From: Lantana camara
Taxonomy: Eukaryota > Streptophyta > Magnoliopsida > Lamiales > Verbenaceae
Direction: 5' to 3'
NCBI GenBank assembly: GCA_037501455.1
Contig: CM074858.1
Location: forward strand, 16,418,501 to 16,482,500
Length of the DNA: 64,000 nt
Part shown: in pieces, positions 21,168 through 34,226 of the stretch
How the letters are laid out: every line of letters begins with the position of its first letter
How positions within the stretch are numbered: the stretch's first letter is position 1
The notes under the pieces: generated by a model
Database searches by the model: none
What the model was told of the DNA's origin: nothing
Seen by the model: the letters and a program-made list of their open reading frames with translations, nothing else
Position numbers and translations under genes: made by a program

Positions 21168-24100
21168 TGTAACACCCCAAACGGAGGATGCCACATCCCC
21201 CGCACTAAGACCCAGACCCGGTCACGAAATGGAAAGTCCATGCCCGAATCCGAATCAAAGCGAACGAGAGACCAACTCACACACTAGGCTAGGCGAATCT
21301 AACTCGACAGACTCAGAGCGCGGAAGCAATTTAAATTAATCAGCAACGAACAGCGGAAGCAATTAAATCAACATACAAAATAAGTGACGAGTTCAACTAG
21401 CATAGATACCTAGTCCCGAATATCAGCATACATAACGGGTGACGGGTTCAACTAGCATAGATACCTAGTTCCGAATCTCAAATTATCGCAACGTAATAAA
21501 CCAATATAAGTATCAGCAGAATAGCTAATTACATCCAAATGATAGCATACTAACCCCACACGGGTTTAAGTCTAAGTAGAGGATAAAACATAATCTCCAA
21601 AAGCGAATTAAGAATACATAGCATAAATAGAGTATGTGACAAATGCATCCTAACACCAACTAAACCGATAAGTGTGACCCAGAAGACTCACATCCGCCTA
21701 GCTCAAGCCAAAAGAAACCTGCAACTAAAAGATAAAATGAGGTGTCAGTCAACTGACTGAGTGAGGGGGCTAACGCACACCCACTGTATATATATAGAGC
21801 ATAGCACATATCAGAAGGGTGGACTCATGAACCGGAGATAGGTGTTGCATACCAAAACATTTCCAAAAGTACCCAAAAGATAGTTATTTAAGATTTAGAA
21901 AACATTTCAGAAACTCTATCTCGATTCATGATTCCCAGACAGAACAGATCACATGCTCGGCTAGTACGAGCTTCCAACCTTTACTTCTCAGAACATATCA
22001 AATCATAGAATACAAAAATCAATCCAACCGTCACACCAATGATGGAGGAGATGTACCGTCCCCAAACCATCCATAACAAACATACCCTCAAGGGGTAGCG
22101 AACCCACAAGAGTCCTCCCCGGCTGTACACCGAAGGCTCAAGATATCACGCCTCGCCTATCTCTCTGAGTCGCGTGATGATATCTCAAATGGAACTACGC
22201 ACAGGTATATCCCCGACGGCCCTAACCGTCCCGGGGGCTCCTTACCCATAGCTCCTCGGATCCACATACATACATACATACAGATGCCAATATTTCTTGG
22301 CCAACTCGCTACAGAAACATAACATAACTTTTTGAAACAGCTTACATATGCTTTCATATCTAATTTTCCAAAACAGAGCTGATTCACAAGGTCATAAACA
22401 TATCATATCCAACACATACGTATTTATAATAGATATACTCGCATGCAAGGGTAGAATTCAGCATATAAAGGCCATAGGTCGCATAACTATACAAAATCCT
22501 AAACCTCACCTCGTAGTAGAAGAGTCTGAGAGTGTGAAGGGCCAAACACTCTAAACCTCGGGCCCACCGGCAGCACCAAACTCTGTGACAAGACATACAG
22601 AAGCCCAGACTTAGACTCTATATGAACCAAACAAGACGCACGGCGTTGCTCAACATGATCGTGGTTATGCATAAGTGTTCATGTTGTGCTTGGATAAGGT
22701 GTCGTGGTCATTCAAGGCATATCAATGCTCAACAAGGTCATATTTACAAGCAACCGACACGCAATTCCATTTCCAAAGATGCAAGATCAATTTAGGAAGT
22801 CAATGTATTCACAAAATGCATATTAAATCATCCAATGTCACATGGTTCAATTATAATATTAGAATTAAGCATCAAGTTCATGACGAGTTATAAAGTGCAT
22901 AAGTAAGAGCAACTTGATCATATAAACATACATGGTTGTTGTACGTAGATGTCATGCTTGATACAACTAAAGAGTGCATCTAATTCACTTAAGATCATAC
23001 TTTACAACTTCACAACATGTTTGGTACACAAGCTCAAGTCACATACTTAGTTTCATAAATATTACACTTACATCCCCTAAGTTATTTATAAAAGTTTAGA
23101 ATTATTACACATACATCCCCTTAGTTGATTACTAAGCATAATTATTCGTTTAAAGTGTTTATACAATTATTCAACTAGGAATTAATTACTTACAAACATG
23201 ACAATTATCAATTTATCGTAATTCATAATATACCATTTTTGAGTAGTAAGAGTAAATCAAGATATTACAATTCTAACTCCTATCATGCATCAAGTCTCAA
23301 GTTGTTCAAGCATCTTTCATGTATCTAAATTTATATTTGAAACACAATTTACAACAAACATAACATTGAGAACGTCTCAAATTCATATAGAGAAATCACA
23401 TGTTCGTTCTTCTAAAATATCATTCAAGTTCATTTAGTCACATAAAAGATTAGTTTCTAAATATTACACTAACACCCCTTCATATCTAAACACATAGCAT
23501 AAATTCATCACATCGGGATTCAAATTGTAAATCAAAATACTCATGCAGACCACAATTGATTCAATACATATTTTTGTATATGATTGGAATATATTTCGAT
23601 CAATCAAACCAACAATAACCAATTTATTTGCACTTAAAACAATTAATTCAAATAATCACAATTACGCAAAATAATTCGTAATAAATAGATCGAGTGTCCG
23701 ACTAACGAACGGAAAGTGGCGTTGAACTCACCACAACGAGAAGAACATTCCGACCAGACGCCGCCGGAAGGCCACCACTATAGCTGCCGGAATTTGGCCG
23801 GACCGCCGCCGGGCCCCGGAAAAATCCCGAAAAATCAGTCCTAAATGAAGTCTTCGTGCCCGTTCCGAATCCTCGATCAATTTCTGGAAATTCCAAGCCG
23901 ATTGTCCTAGATCTGAAATCTAAGAACACGAAAACCCTAAATCTTCAAACTCAAATTACTTCCAAACCGGTGAACCAAAATGCGATCCGTAAAAGGCATT
24001 TTCTTACCCGTGACGAGCTCTTCGAAAGCCCTAAGGTAGCTCGCCGGAAAAATCCTCGGAGCTAGCGCCGCCGTTGCACCGCCACTATGCCGCCGCGATC

Positions 24101-25107
24101 CGCCGCCAAACCACCGAATACGACCGGCAAAGTTTGCCCAGATCCACCACCAGCGGTGTGATCTTTGAGCCGTGCGTGTCGAGCCACCGCTGCTCCAATG
24201 ACTGCGACACCACTTTCATGTTTTAGATCTCATCGAGACGTTCGATTTGCATACCAATTTTCTTATATTCCGATGTCGGAGGAGGCCGTACGAGGCTGTA
24301 GAAGTTGATGCCGCAATCCAGTCGCGAATTCCGAACCTATCAGCAGCCATGTCTGAAAATCACAGATTTCTCCTCCACCGTTGGTCGTTTGGCCAAGATC
24401 TTTACACCATCGTGATCCTCTCGTTGAGCTCATCGAAATGGACTACTCATTCGTCGAATTCCGTCGAGAAACGGCCAAGTTATGATTAGTGTATGTTTTA
24501 GGTGTAGTGTGTGTGCGGGAATGAGAGAGAGAAAGAGAGAACCAAGAGAGAGAAGAGTAGATTGGGATAAATGTGTCTTGTGCACAAACTATATACAACG
24601 GGGTATCCTTATCGCGTAGCAAAGAGTAATAGCGCGTACAAATAATCGTAAATAAAATTGGTAAAGTTACGAAAGAACATTCAAGCTCCGAATTAATTTT
24701 ATAAATTAAAATGAAATAGAGATTTACCGATTAGAGTTTAATTCAATTTAATTTTAGAAACATTTCGTACAATTTAACGACACTTCGTAAACACATGATT
24801 GACAATTAATCTCAAGGAATTCAAGAAAACCAAAATTAAACAAGTTAAGTAACATGATGGATTTAAATTCAACTTGACAATTATTTCATGGAATAAATTT
24901 GAATTAAATCAAATTAAACAGTTAGGGTTAAATATGCGCGTAATTAATCAAGTTGACAATTAATCTTAGAATAATTCGAATGATCACATATTAAATTGGT
25001 TTACATTTAATTACATAATTCAAGAACTCTTAAATTAAACACACACAAGTGTAGAGACTTACTTGTTAATACCATCAGGACGCCCTTCGAGAATACGGGG
25101 CGTCACA
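21168..25107 (-). mobile_element. Solo gypsy LTR, minus orientation, TSD GGTTT/AGTTT
   Basis: Runs from TGTAACACCCC to GGGGCGTCACA, 3940 bp, flanked by GGTTT (21163-21167) and AGTTT (25108-25112), a target duplication with one change. Removing it restores a sequence that matches the LTR at 32880-32910 (rc). It belongs to the family of 3527-7123 and has the same GC-rich GCCG part (23740-24130). Its intron-like unit has sense donor 22509, hairpin 21746-21759 and acceptor 21719. No recognisable ORF. Confidence 0.88.
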
Positions 25108-25173
25108 AGTTTCTTTCGTTTAGTTAATATAACCTACAACCCTACATGAATTTTCAGCCCGCATATGACCTAC

Positions 25174-25233
<60 letters not shown>

Positions 25234-26455
25234 TAGGTACGTGTTTATAGATACGTGTTTGATATGTATTTTGTAGGAATTGGCCCGTTATGAAAAGTTT
25301 GAAAAACGCTTTTATGTATACGTAAGATATATTTTCGTTTATTTGTTTTAAAAAAGGGTGGTGTGTGTGATTTGAAACTAGCGAGTTATGACTTTGAAAG
25401 ATAAGTCTAATTTTGAAAATTTAGAACTTTTCGAACTATGAATTGTGAACTGCGCCCCGAAGATTTGTGCAAAGAAGCCCTGGGATGGTGTTAGGCCGTC
25501 GGGTTACTCCCGAGTGGGATTTTCACTTAAAGGATCAACCCGGAATCCACTAGGAGGTTTGGTGGGGGATAGAGTCCTCGGGCATGAGCGTCATGAAACT
25601 CACAACGCATACATTTTGAATGATGGTTAGGGTAGGATCCACCCTTCCATCACCCGGAGATGAGGTATGTATGTTTGAATCACGTTTTTGTTTGAATTTT
25701 GATTTTGATTTTGATTTTGATTATGAATGGAGTTAGGTGGTCTGAGACTCGTACTCGCCAAGTTATGTGATTTAGATTCTGAAATTGGTTCGTGAAATGG
25801 GAGTGGATTCATAATTAATAAAATTTGTTGATTTTGGCCTTTGGGGCCTTAAACTCTTTTATATATCTATTATCACGGGAAAATGTTTTAGATTGTAAAA
25901 ACCACGCCCCGATTCATGAGTTTTTATAACTTTGGAATATGCTTGCTTTAAGTACATATACGTGCGAGTGTGTTAGCCCCCCACCAGTCTTTAGGACTGA
26001 CCCCTCCTCGTTGTCTTCTGTTCGCCCCTTTGTTTCTTGAGTTTGCAGTACAAGGTTTGGTTCGAGCTAGGTGGTGGTTTTCTTTTGAGTTGTTCGAGTC
26101 TTTTGCATTCTGCATCTTTACTTTTCCGCTTTGGTACTATGTATAAGTATGAATGTGTATAAGAATTCGAATTCATAAACGTGTATAATTTATTTGGCCC
26201 GGGATCGGTATGTCTATAAATCATGTATTTATTTGAATTAGTTGGATATTATATGTCTGTTTGATGATCCTGTTGCTTTCGCCTGAGTTATGATTTTGAT
26301 GCGCACTCTGAATTAGGGTCTAGACCGCCTAGCTTAGGTGTGATTTTGTTTTCACCCATTAGCCGTAGCTTGGTGCATGTGCGGAGTCTCTATTTCGTTA
26401 CACCCATCGGGTTATGGTGCAGGGGATGTAGTGCTCTGCGCTCCGGGGTGCTAGA
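25108..26455 (+). repeat. 3' LTR of element A, last segment
   Basis: Continues the LTR to GGGTGCTAGA. It has a CAGTC-N5-GACTG hairpin (25985-25999), an acceptor-like TTTGCAG ending 26048, and a final 376 bp that pair with the window start. The expected terminal CA reads GA, either a point change or a two-base loss. Confidence 0.8.
25175..25229. repeat. (TA)n microsatellite
   Basis: About 27 uninterrupted TA units inside the A-family LTR. A shorter TA run occupies the same relative place in the related LTR at about 32731-32760. Confidence 0.95.
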
Positions 26456-29230
26456 ACGCCATTCTCTAAAACTGCTTACAGGATGGCTCCTGCCGAGTTG
26501 AAAGAATTGAAGAAACAACTCGAAGAAGTAATGTCTAGCGGGTACATTCGTCCGAGTTCATCTCCTTGGGGTGCACCGGTCCTATTTGTGAAGAAGAAAG
26601 ATGGGACCTTGAGAATGTGCATTGATTATAGAGAATTGAATCGGATGATGGTCAAGAAAAAATATCCCCTCCCACATATCGAGGAGTTGTTCGATATACT
26701 TCAGGGTTCCAAGGTCTATTCTAAGCTTGATCTACGTCAGGGATATTACCAATTGCGGATCCGAGAAGAAGATATCCCAAAGATAGGGTTTAACACTCGG
26801 TACAGGCATTATGAGTTCGTGGTGATGCCTTTTGGTTTAACTAATGCCCCCGCAGCTTTTATGGACATGATGCACAAAATATTCAGGCCTTTTCTTGACA
26901 AGTACGATATTCTCGTGTATTTGAGGTCCGCCGAGGAGCATGCGAGACACCTTAAGCTTGTTTTGCAAATGCTCAAGGATAATCAGTTGTTAGTTCAGTA
27001 AGTGTGAATTTCTAGATCGATAGGGTTTCTTTCTTAGGTCATATTATATCAGAAAATGGATTTGAAGTTGACCCCGCAAAGATTGAGACCGTGGCTAAGT
27101 AGGAGAAACTGAAGAATGCCTCGAAAGTTTGAAGTTTCTTGGGTTTAGCGGGATATTATAGAAGATTCGTGAAGGACTTCTTGAACATTGTTGCTTCTTT
27201 AACACGATTGACTAAGAAAGAGCTGATATTTGTGTGGGATAAGGCATGCGACGAGAGCTTCAATCTCTTAAAGGAGAAATTGACTACCGCCCCGATCTTG
27301 ATACTTCCCCGAAGGCTCCAAGGGTTATGCCATTTATACGGACACATCAAAAGAGGGATCGGGATGTGTATTGATGTAAAACGGGAGAGTTGTTACATAT
27401 GCCTCTAGAAAGTTAAAGGATCACGAGAAGAACTATCCTACACATGATTTGGAACTCGCCATCGTAATCTTTGCTCTTGGTAAGTGGAGGCATTACTTGT
27501 ATGGAGTTTCTTTAGAGATTCTTATTGACCACAAGATCCTCCAATATTTGTTCACTCAAAAAGAGTTGAATATGAGGCAAAGACGTTGGATGGAGTTTCT
27601 TGAGGATTATGAGTGTGTAATCAGATACCATCCCGGTAAAGCAAATGTGGTCGCCGATGCACTTAGTAGGAAAGCTAGTGTGTCGAGTTTGGAAATGGAT
27701 GAAGGAAGTAAGGTCGAGCCTTTTGTCTTGAAGGCTCGAGTGCCCAACATCACTATACAATCGGAGTTGAAGCACCGGTTATTTAAGGTTCAAACTAGTG
27801 ACCTGGGAGTTCAGAAACTTATGACTAAGGTAATAACCGATCCGGAGTGTCCGTTTGGATATGATGAGACGGGTTTATTTTGATTCAAGAACCGAGTGGT
27901 TGTACCCGAAGAGTTGAGATGGGTGATACTTGAAGAAGCTCACAAATTGGCTTACTCTATCCACCCCGGAGGTAATAAGATGTATAAAGACTTGAAGCAA
28001 TATTATTGGTGGAATAGGTTGAAGAAGGATATGGCCGAGCATGTGAAACATTGTCTGACCTATCAGAAGGTTAAAGTTGAGCATCAAAAACCCGGAGGCC
28101 TTCTACAGTCGTTACCTATTCCAGAGTAGAAGTGGGAGCAGGTGACGATGGATTTTGTATCCGGGTTGCTGAAACTAAAGGGTTGTTACGATGGAATTTG
28201 GGTAATCGTCGATCGCCTGTCTAAGTCGGCTCATTTTCTACTGGTTCGGATGTTCGATAAGGTCAGCAAGCCAACCGAGCTTGACCATAGAAAGATTATT
28301 CGACTTCATGGGATTTCGGTTAGCATTGTGTCGGATAGGGATTCACTTTGAGGTTATGGAAAGAGTTGAAAGGTATTTTAGGTATAAGACTTAAGTTCAG
28401 CACCGCTTTACACTCGAAGAAGGATAGACAATCCGAGAGGTTGATTAAATATCTTGAGGATTTATTCAGGGCTTGTGTTTTGGATTACCAGACTTCTTGG
28501 GATAAATAATTGCCCTCGGTTGAGTTCTCCTACAACAGTTATCAAGCCTCGATTGGTATGGCCCTTATGAATTGCTCTACGGTCGGAAGTGTAGATCCCC
28601 GTTGTTGTTTGATCTTGAGGAATGGAAATGGACTAAACAAGAGGGCGTTAAGAAGGGTGATAAGTTGAAGAAACCCTCTAAGGCCGTACTTGAAATGATT
28701 GAGAAAGTCCAATTGGTACTACAATAGATGAAAGTGGTTCAAGATTGACAAAAGAGCTACGCCGACAATAGGAGAAGGGGTCTTAATTTTGAAGTTGGTG
28801 ACGAGTGTTTTTGAAGCCGTCTCCTTGCAAAGGATTCACTCGGATTGGTAAAGGAGGAAAACTTAACCCTCGATATTTGGGTCCATTTGAGATTCTTTAG
28901 AAGATTGGTGAAGTGGCTTACCGTTTGGATCAACCACGGAGCTTAACCGGGATTCACAATGTCTTCCATGTTTGTCAATTAAGGAAGTACTATCCCGATG
29001 AGTCCGAGATCCTTCCCATTGAAGATGTTGAAGAAGTAGATTTACAACCGGATTTGACTTTTGTCTAGAAGCCGATAAAGATTTTGGATCATAAGTTTCA
29101 AGTATTGAGAAACCAGCAAATCCCATTGGTAAAGGTTTTGTGGAGGAGTGATAAAACCGAAGAGGCCATGTGGGAGACCGAGGACAAAATGAAAAAGTTT
29201 CACTCGGAGTTGTTTCCGTCTGAGCAGTGA
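26456..29230 (+). pseudogene. Element B pol pseudogene: RT, RNase H, integrase, chromodomain
   Basis: RT starts [20 protein letters not shown] (from 26453 in frame) and continues to [15 protein letters not shown], but the active-site stretch reads [13 protein letters not shown]: the usual YxDD box is lost by a short in-frame deletion. A stop TAA is at 26999-27001. Connection and RNase H follow (27139-27400, then a frameshift, 27449-27680, ending DHKILQYL and [17 protein letters not shown]). Integrase: H-x-H zinc finger at 27940-28070, with Tyr where the second Cys of CxxC is expected, core with TMDFVSGL (28142) and SIVSDRDSL (28321). A C-terminal chromodomain (ILDHKFQVLRN...LVKVLWRSDKTEEAMWE, 29078-29180) ends at TGA 29230. 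Several stops and shifts make it non-coding. Confidence 0.9.
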
Positions 29231-29251
29231 ATCTGGGGACCAGATTCTTTT

Positions 29252-29263
29252 AAGGGGGAGAGG
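29252..29263 (+). promoter_or_regulatory. Polypurine tract of element B
   Basis: AAGGGGGAGAGG is followed by T and the LTR start TGTGACACCCCG at 29265. Confidence 0.85.
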
Positions 29264-29264
29264 T

Positions 29265-29460
29265 TGTGACACCCCGTATTTTCGTCATACAGGTACACGC
29301 GCCACACTTCTGAGTTTGAGAGTTAGAATTTCCTTGCATGCTTAATTGAATTATATGCTTATGTGAAATATGTGATTATATGATTTAAATGCTTATATAA
29401 GTATCTTGATTTATATACGTAGACATATTTCATGCATGCACTTATGTGAACATGCATATT

Positions 29461-29534
<74 letters not shown>

Positions 29535-30302
29535 TATATAGATATGTAGCATATGCATTTATATATATTATATATATAATATCTTACTTTTTACTTTATA
29601 CATATAACTAGTATATCTATATATTACATTACTTACACACTTATATCATATAATTATATACACATAAACACAAGAACACACACACTAAATCTCTAGCACA
29701 CACACAACCCTCTTCTCTCATTTTCTTCATACACGCATACATCTTTGATTCAAGCAAGAGAAGAAGGAGAAGGAAAAACCAAGAATCATCATCATCTTTA
29801 TCTCCATCTCTAACTTTCTTTCCTTCAAGGTTGGTGTATATATATATATGTGTATATTTGAAGGTTTGATAGAATCTTAGGATTTGGATTTAAATTCTTG
29901 TTGCAAGGCATGTATTTATATGTAAATATATGAGAATTCATAAGTTTATGGTCCATATTCTTTGGTTGTTGAAGCTTGATTGAAGTTGTGCATGTTTGGG
30001 GGTTTAGATGATTGATTTTGGATGATTTAAGTGCTCAAACATGTGTTATATGCTGTGTAATTAAGGTATATTATGTGCTTAAGGGTTGAGACTTCTTTCA
30101 TGTCACTTTGGGTGTTGGTTTGTGTTGGTTTTGGTGTTTCCCGAGTTCACCCCTATTTTTCTCTTGCTTTTCCCGTTTCTGCACCGAGACACGGGGGGTG
30201 TCTCCATTTGCACTAAATGGGAGACACGGCCCTGTCTCCTTACCCTCGTAGCGCCTGTACTGAGACACGGGCATGTCTCAGTTTGGCCGTGAGGTGAGAC
30301 AC
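29265..30302 (+). repeat. 3' LTR of element B, first segment
   Basis: Starts TGTGACACCCCG and has the shared head ending CATACAGGTACACG. It contains a CA/TA microsatellite (29461-29527) and three near-palindromes with GAGACA/TGTCTC arms (30186-30204, 30220-30239, 30261-30280). A fourth begins at 30293 and is cut by the LTR inserted at 30303. Confidence 0.85.
30186..30302 (+). repeat. GAGACAC/GTGTCTC near-palindromes of LTR B
   Basis: GAGACACGGGGGGTGTCTC (30186-30204), a GGAGACA/TGTCTCC pair (30220-30239) and TGAGACA/TGTCTCA (30261-30280). The fourth has 11-bp arms GGTGAGACACG and CGTGTCTCACC around CC, split between 30293-30302 and 37219-37232 by the inserted LTR. Confidence 0.85.
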
Positions 30303-32732
30303 TGTAGCGCCCGAGCTCGAGACGCCACATCTTCCCGCACCGAGACCCGACCCGTATATGAAATGGAAGTCCATACACGTGCCAAATCAAGGCGAACGAG
30401 GACACAACACACTCGCTATGCTAGGTGGGAACTAACCCTTAAACCATAAGAGACAAGAGATAGTAAAATAAGAGTAAGAATATTAAAGCGGAAGCAATTC
30501 ATGACATATAACATATACATTGAGCTTTTGATCTCCAAATACCAAAAATATAATTACAAGTGTCCAAGTATTCAACAGCCCACACGGTCCACATATAGAA
30601 AAAGCTACGCTCCAATATTCATAATCATATACAAAATAATATGAGTGTATGAGTGTAACCAAAAGAAAATGCTAGACTCGAATACAAGACTCACACCCGA
30701 CTCGAATTCCCCCCTAGCACTCCCAAAACCTGCACAATACAACTGGAAACAACACGGGTTCAGTCTAAAGGAGACAAGTGGGTATAAAATAGGGCATAAG
30801 TATAACTATCTCGGAATTTAAACATATACATGCAAGTCATAATCTCGTATGAAGCTTTTATAACAATTCCTTAGTGGGTAAAGCAAAGAAAAGCATCAAC
30901 GGGATTATAACATCATATTCATTCATTCATTAGGTTAATCGTGTGCCCGACGAGTGGCTAAGTCTCCAACCTACACCTTGTGTAATAATTAACATTTTAT
31001 TAGGTTGTTACACACATAATCTTTTGTGCACATTCATTCGATCATTCATAATCACTCATATACACATTTTTCCTCTGGGTGGGGGACGGGTTTGCAAGGC
31101 TCGGCCACCCAATCATTATAGCTAGTGGGGTACATAAATCCCTAAGAGCCCAGTTCCCATTCCTTGCTAATCTCCTAGCGAGGGCCGGTATGGCCGTAAT
31201 TTTGATGGAACTAGTGTACGGGGGTCACCGTTAGCCCAAGTTGTCTCGGATTACGTATACTAAGTCCCAGGGCCCCATTCAGTGCATTCAATCAATTCGC
31301 CAAAGCATTTGGTAGGGATTCATTAAGAAAAGGCTTAATGTTGTAAATCATTTACTCTAAAGAGACTCAATATATAAATATACTAATTTGGCTTAAAACT
31401 TTACACATTAGGGATATATCGATTCAATTTAGCTAATAGTAGAGAAACCCACCTTGTAAAGCAAAAGAGAAGGCACAAGTGCCTCAAAGACCGCCCTCGT
31501 CTCTGACTGGACGTAATTCTGTGCAAAAGAAGAGAAGTGAGACTCAAGATGACCATATACGACGCAGTGTAACACCCCGGAGCGAAGGGCACTACATCCC
31601 CCGCACCATTGCCCCGACACGTGCAACGAAATAGAAACTCCGCACACATACCAAGATACGATGAAGGGTGACAAACAAAATCTCCCCTAGGCTAAGCGGT
31701 CTAGACCCTAATACAAAGTGTGCAATAAGAACAAATAACAGATGTGGAAGCACCAAGAATCCAAAATGCAGACATACATGCTCAAAGTAAAACAAGGTAA
31801 ACAAAAGGTAACGATTCAACTTATACCAATGATCACATGTTCAAATTTCAAAACATAATTTATACATGTATCCTCAAATTCGAGTCATAATAACATATAC
31901 ATAATTTCCATAAGCTCAAAAGTGCCGAAGAAACTAAACAAAGTGCATGAGACTCGAAACAAACTCCAAGACTCAAAAGAAGACCACCGCCTAGTAAAAC
32001 TCTCCAAACGGGTACCTGCAACTCAAAACAAAAGGGGGAAAAGAAAACTACAAAGAGGGGTCAGTCCTAAAGACTGGTGAGACGGCTAACACACGCACAC
32101 ATATATATACATAAGAGCATAGCATATTCAAAATTAAAGAGTTCATGAACCTGGTGTGGTTTTTACATTCTAAAACGTTTTAACCAGTGATATTACATAT
32201 AAAGAAAAAGGTTTAAGGCCGAAGGACAAAATCAACCAATTTTAGAAGTTAGAAGTCCACTCCCGTTTCACAAACCATAAGCAGAAGCAAAAGCACACCA
32301 ACTCGACGAGTACGAGTTTTCATTCCACCTACTTCATATACATAAGCAAAAGCAAAGGCAAAACAAAGTGCAAAGTCAATCCCATCTTCTCCGTGTGGGG
32401 AACAGAGGTGCGCCCTCTCAACCCCGAGGCAAAATTCAAAGATGACTCGGGGGATCCTACCCGCTCCTTCGACGGGGTTACCGCCGGCATAAGAAGCCCA
32501 ACCTTTCCCTCGACCTCCCGAGGTTGGGCTAAGTCTCCCTTTCGTGGAGTTATGTTGATGAGAGAGCTCGGCGACCCGACAGCCGACCCGATATCACATA
32601 CCTTCTTCGGGGCCCAAGGCAAAGTGCAAAAAGACATATACATATTCACAGACTTATCTTTCAAAGCCCAAAGCTCGCTAATGCAAAACACACACTAACC
32701 CTTTTCAAAAACAAACAAACAAAAACGTAGCT

Positions 32733-32763
<31 letters not shown>

Positions 32764-33505
32764 GTTTTCAAAGCTTCCATAGCAAATGAGCCAATTCCCA
32801 CAAAATACGTATCAAACACGTATCTATATACATATATATATAAGTCGCATACGGGCTTAAAATTCATGTAGGGTTGTAGGTCATGTTAACTAAAACAAAG
32901 AAAACCTTACCTTGTCGACCAACTCGAGCGAACCGAATAGAAAGACCCCAAAAGGACCACATCCTCAATAACGAGACAAACCTAAGAACAAAACAAAGAA
33001 AAAGAGGCAAACATAGACTCAATATGAACTAATTAGACGCTCGGCTAATGCATATAAATGTAAATGAGGCAGAAAGAATGCAATGAGAATGCACTTAGGT
33101 CATATAATGCCATATAAAGCCATACCGGATCAAAAGTCGCATAATTCCCGTTAAACAAGTTCATAATTCTAATATAACGAACATAAGGAATCATGCAACA
33201 TGTTAGCAAATCATACACTTTAATAAAGAGCAAGGAAATTACACGCAAGGCAAACAATCAAAGTATGAAGTCTTGTATGCACGTAAGAGAGCTTATTAAG
33301 TCATCTACTGCGCATATCACGTCAAATGAACCCATAAACTTAATACAACATGAATAACACATTATTCAAACATAAAACATATCAAATTCATGCATCAACA
33401 AGTCAAAGCACAACATTTCATACATATAAACAAGTATACTTCACATTAGGGTCAAGATCGGGAAGGAAAACAAGTAAAACGAACAAACAACTGAAGAAAA
33501 CACAC

Positions 33506-33600
33506 CCCCACTAATGGCCGTTAGTGGGGACAGAAGCTACCATCTGGGAGAAACGGTTGTTACTCCCAAAAAAAGCCACAAACAGCTAACGGGCGTTAGC
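33506..33600 (-). repeat. CTAACGGGCGTTAG-type near-palindromes, inner LTR
   Basis: Arms CCCCACTAA/TTAGTGGGG around TGGCCG (33506-33529), a decayed GGGAG/CTCCC copy (33546-33566) and GCTAACGGGCGTTAGC (33585-33600). Confidence 0.8.
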
Positions 33601-34212
33601 CCGCTCAGGGTTGGAATTTTCGAATTGCAGCCCCTGTTCCAGCCCAAAAACACCAAGAAACCCACCTACACTCAAGCCAACACATCATACAAGGTTTATG
33701 CAGTAAAGATTCAAAGACTTATGCCCTAAATCATGCAAAAACTAAAGCTAGATTCATGAGAAAGGAAGAGATGCACATATAAGTTCATGTTCTTCAAGTT
33801 CATGCAAAATTCATCAATGACACACTCATGAATCCTTAATTACCACTTAAATCAAGTTCATAGAAGTCATATAGGATATCATAGGATCATATAACATGCT
33901 TTATATCAAAATATTTCACAAGGAAACATGCAAGATTCATGAAAATGTCTTAAACCCTCACTATTCATGTTATATTTCATTAAATGCTCAAACATGGATG
34001 AAATATTACAAAGTTGGAGATAAAATGACCAAAAATGGAAGTAGAGATCAAATATTAACTTACCTCTTAAATTGGGAGAGATTTGATCAAGGTTTGAGCT
34101 CAATTCTTGGAGAAATGAATAGTTGCCCTTCTTTTTCCTCTCTTCTTTCTTGGAGCTGAACTTAGTTGCTACTTTTCTTCTTTTGGGGTGTGTGGTTCGA
34201 ATGGGATGGTTA

Positions 34213-34226
34213 GGGGGGGGGGGGGG
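34213..34226 (+). repeat. Run of 14 G followed by more G tracts
   Basis: An uninterrupted G14 followed by TAA and G6 lies in the minus-oriented LTR, so it is C-rich in the LTR sense. It could form a quadruplex on the plus strand. Such runs are error-prone in assembly. Confidence 0.9.

Larger units (their letters stand above)
1..26455 (+). mobile_element. Gypsy element A (Tekay/Del-like), degenerate and heavily nested
   Basis: The end of a 5' LTR (1-376) is followed by a PBS, a short degenerate interior (377-459, 3026-3526, 7129-9406), a PPT and a 3' LTR (9407-10495, 20745-21167, 25108-26455). The two LTR ends, 1-376 and about 26080-26455, align base for base with roughly 7% difference by eye, so they are a pair. 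The interior sums to only about 2.9 kb and is full of stops, whereas autonomous Tekay elements have about 5-6 kb. It appears to sit inside element B: at 26453-26456 the LTR end gives way to B's open RT frame. The last bases read GCTAGA instead of GCTACA. The start of the 5' LTR lies outside the window. Confidence 0.8.

Noticed and set aside
23702..24489. Possible captured gene exon in the GC-rich part of LTR 21168-25107
   Set aside because: The same region occurs in the LTR at 3527-7123 without a shared reading frame, so it looks like LTR sequence.
29461..29560. Satellite or centromeric repeat
   Set aside because: It is a simple CA/TA microsatellite within one LTR, without a longer tandem unit.
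32393..32698. ORFs of 101 and 120 aa overlapping on opposite strands at 32329-32698
   Set aside because: They lie within the solo LTR 31568-34854, overlap each other antisense and show no domain.
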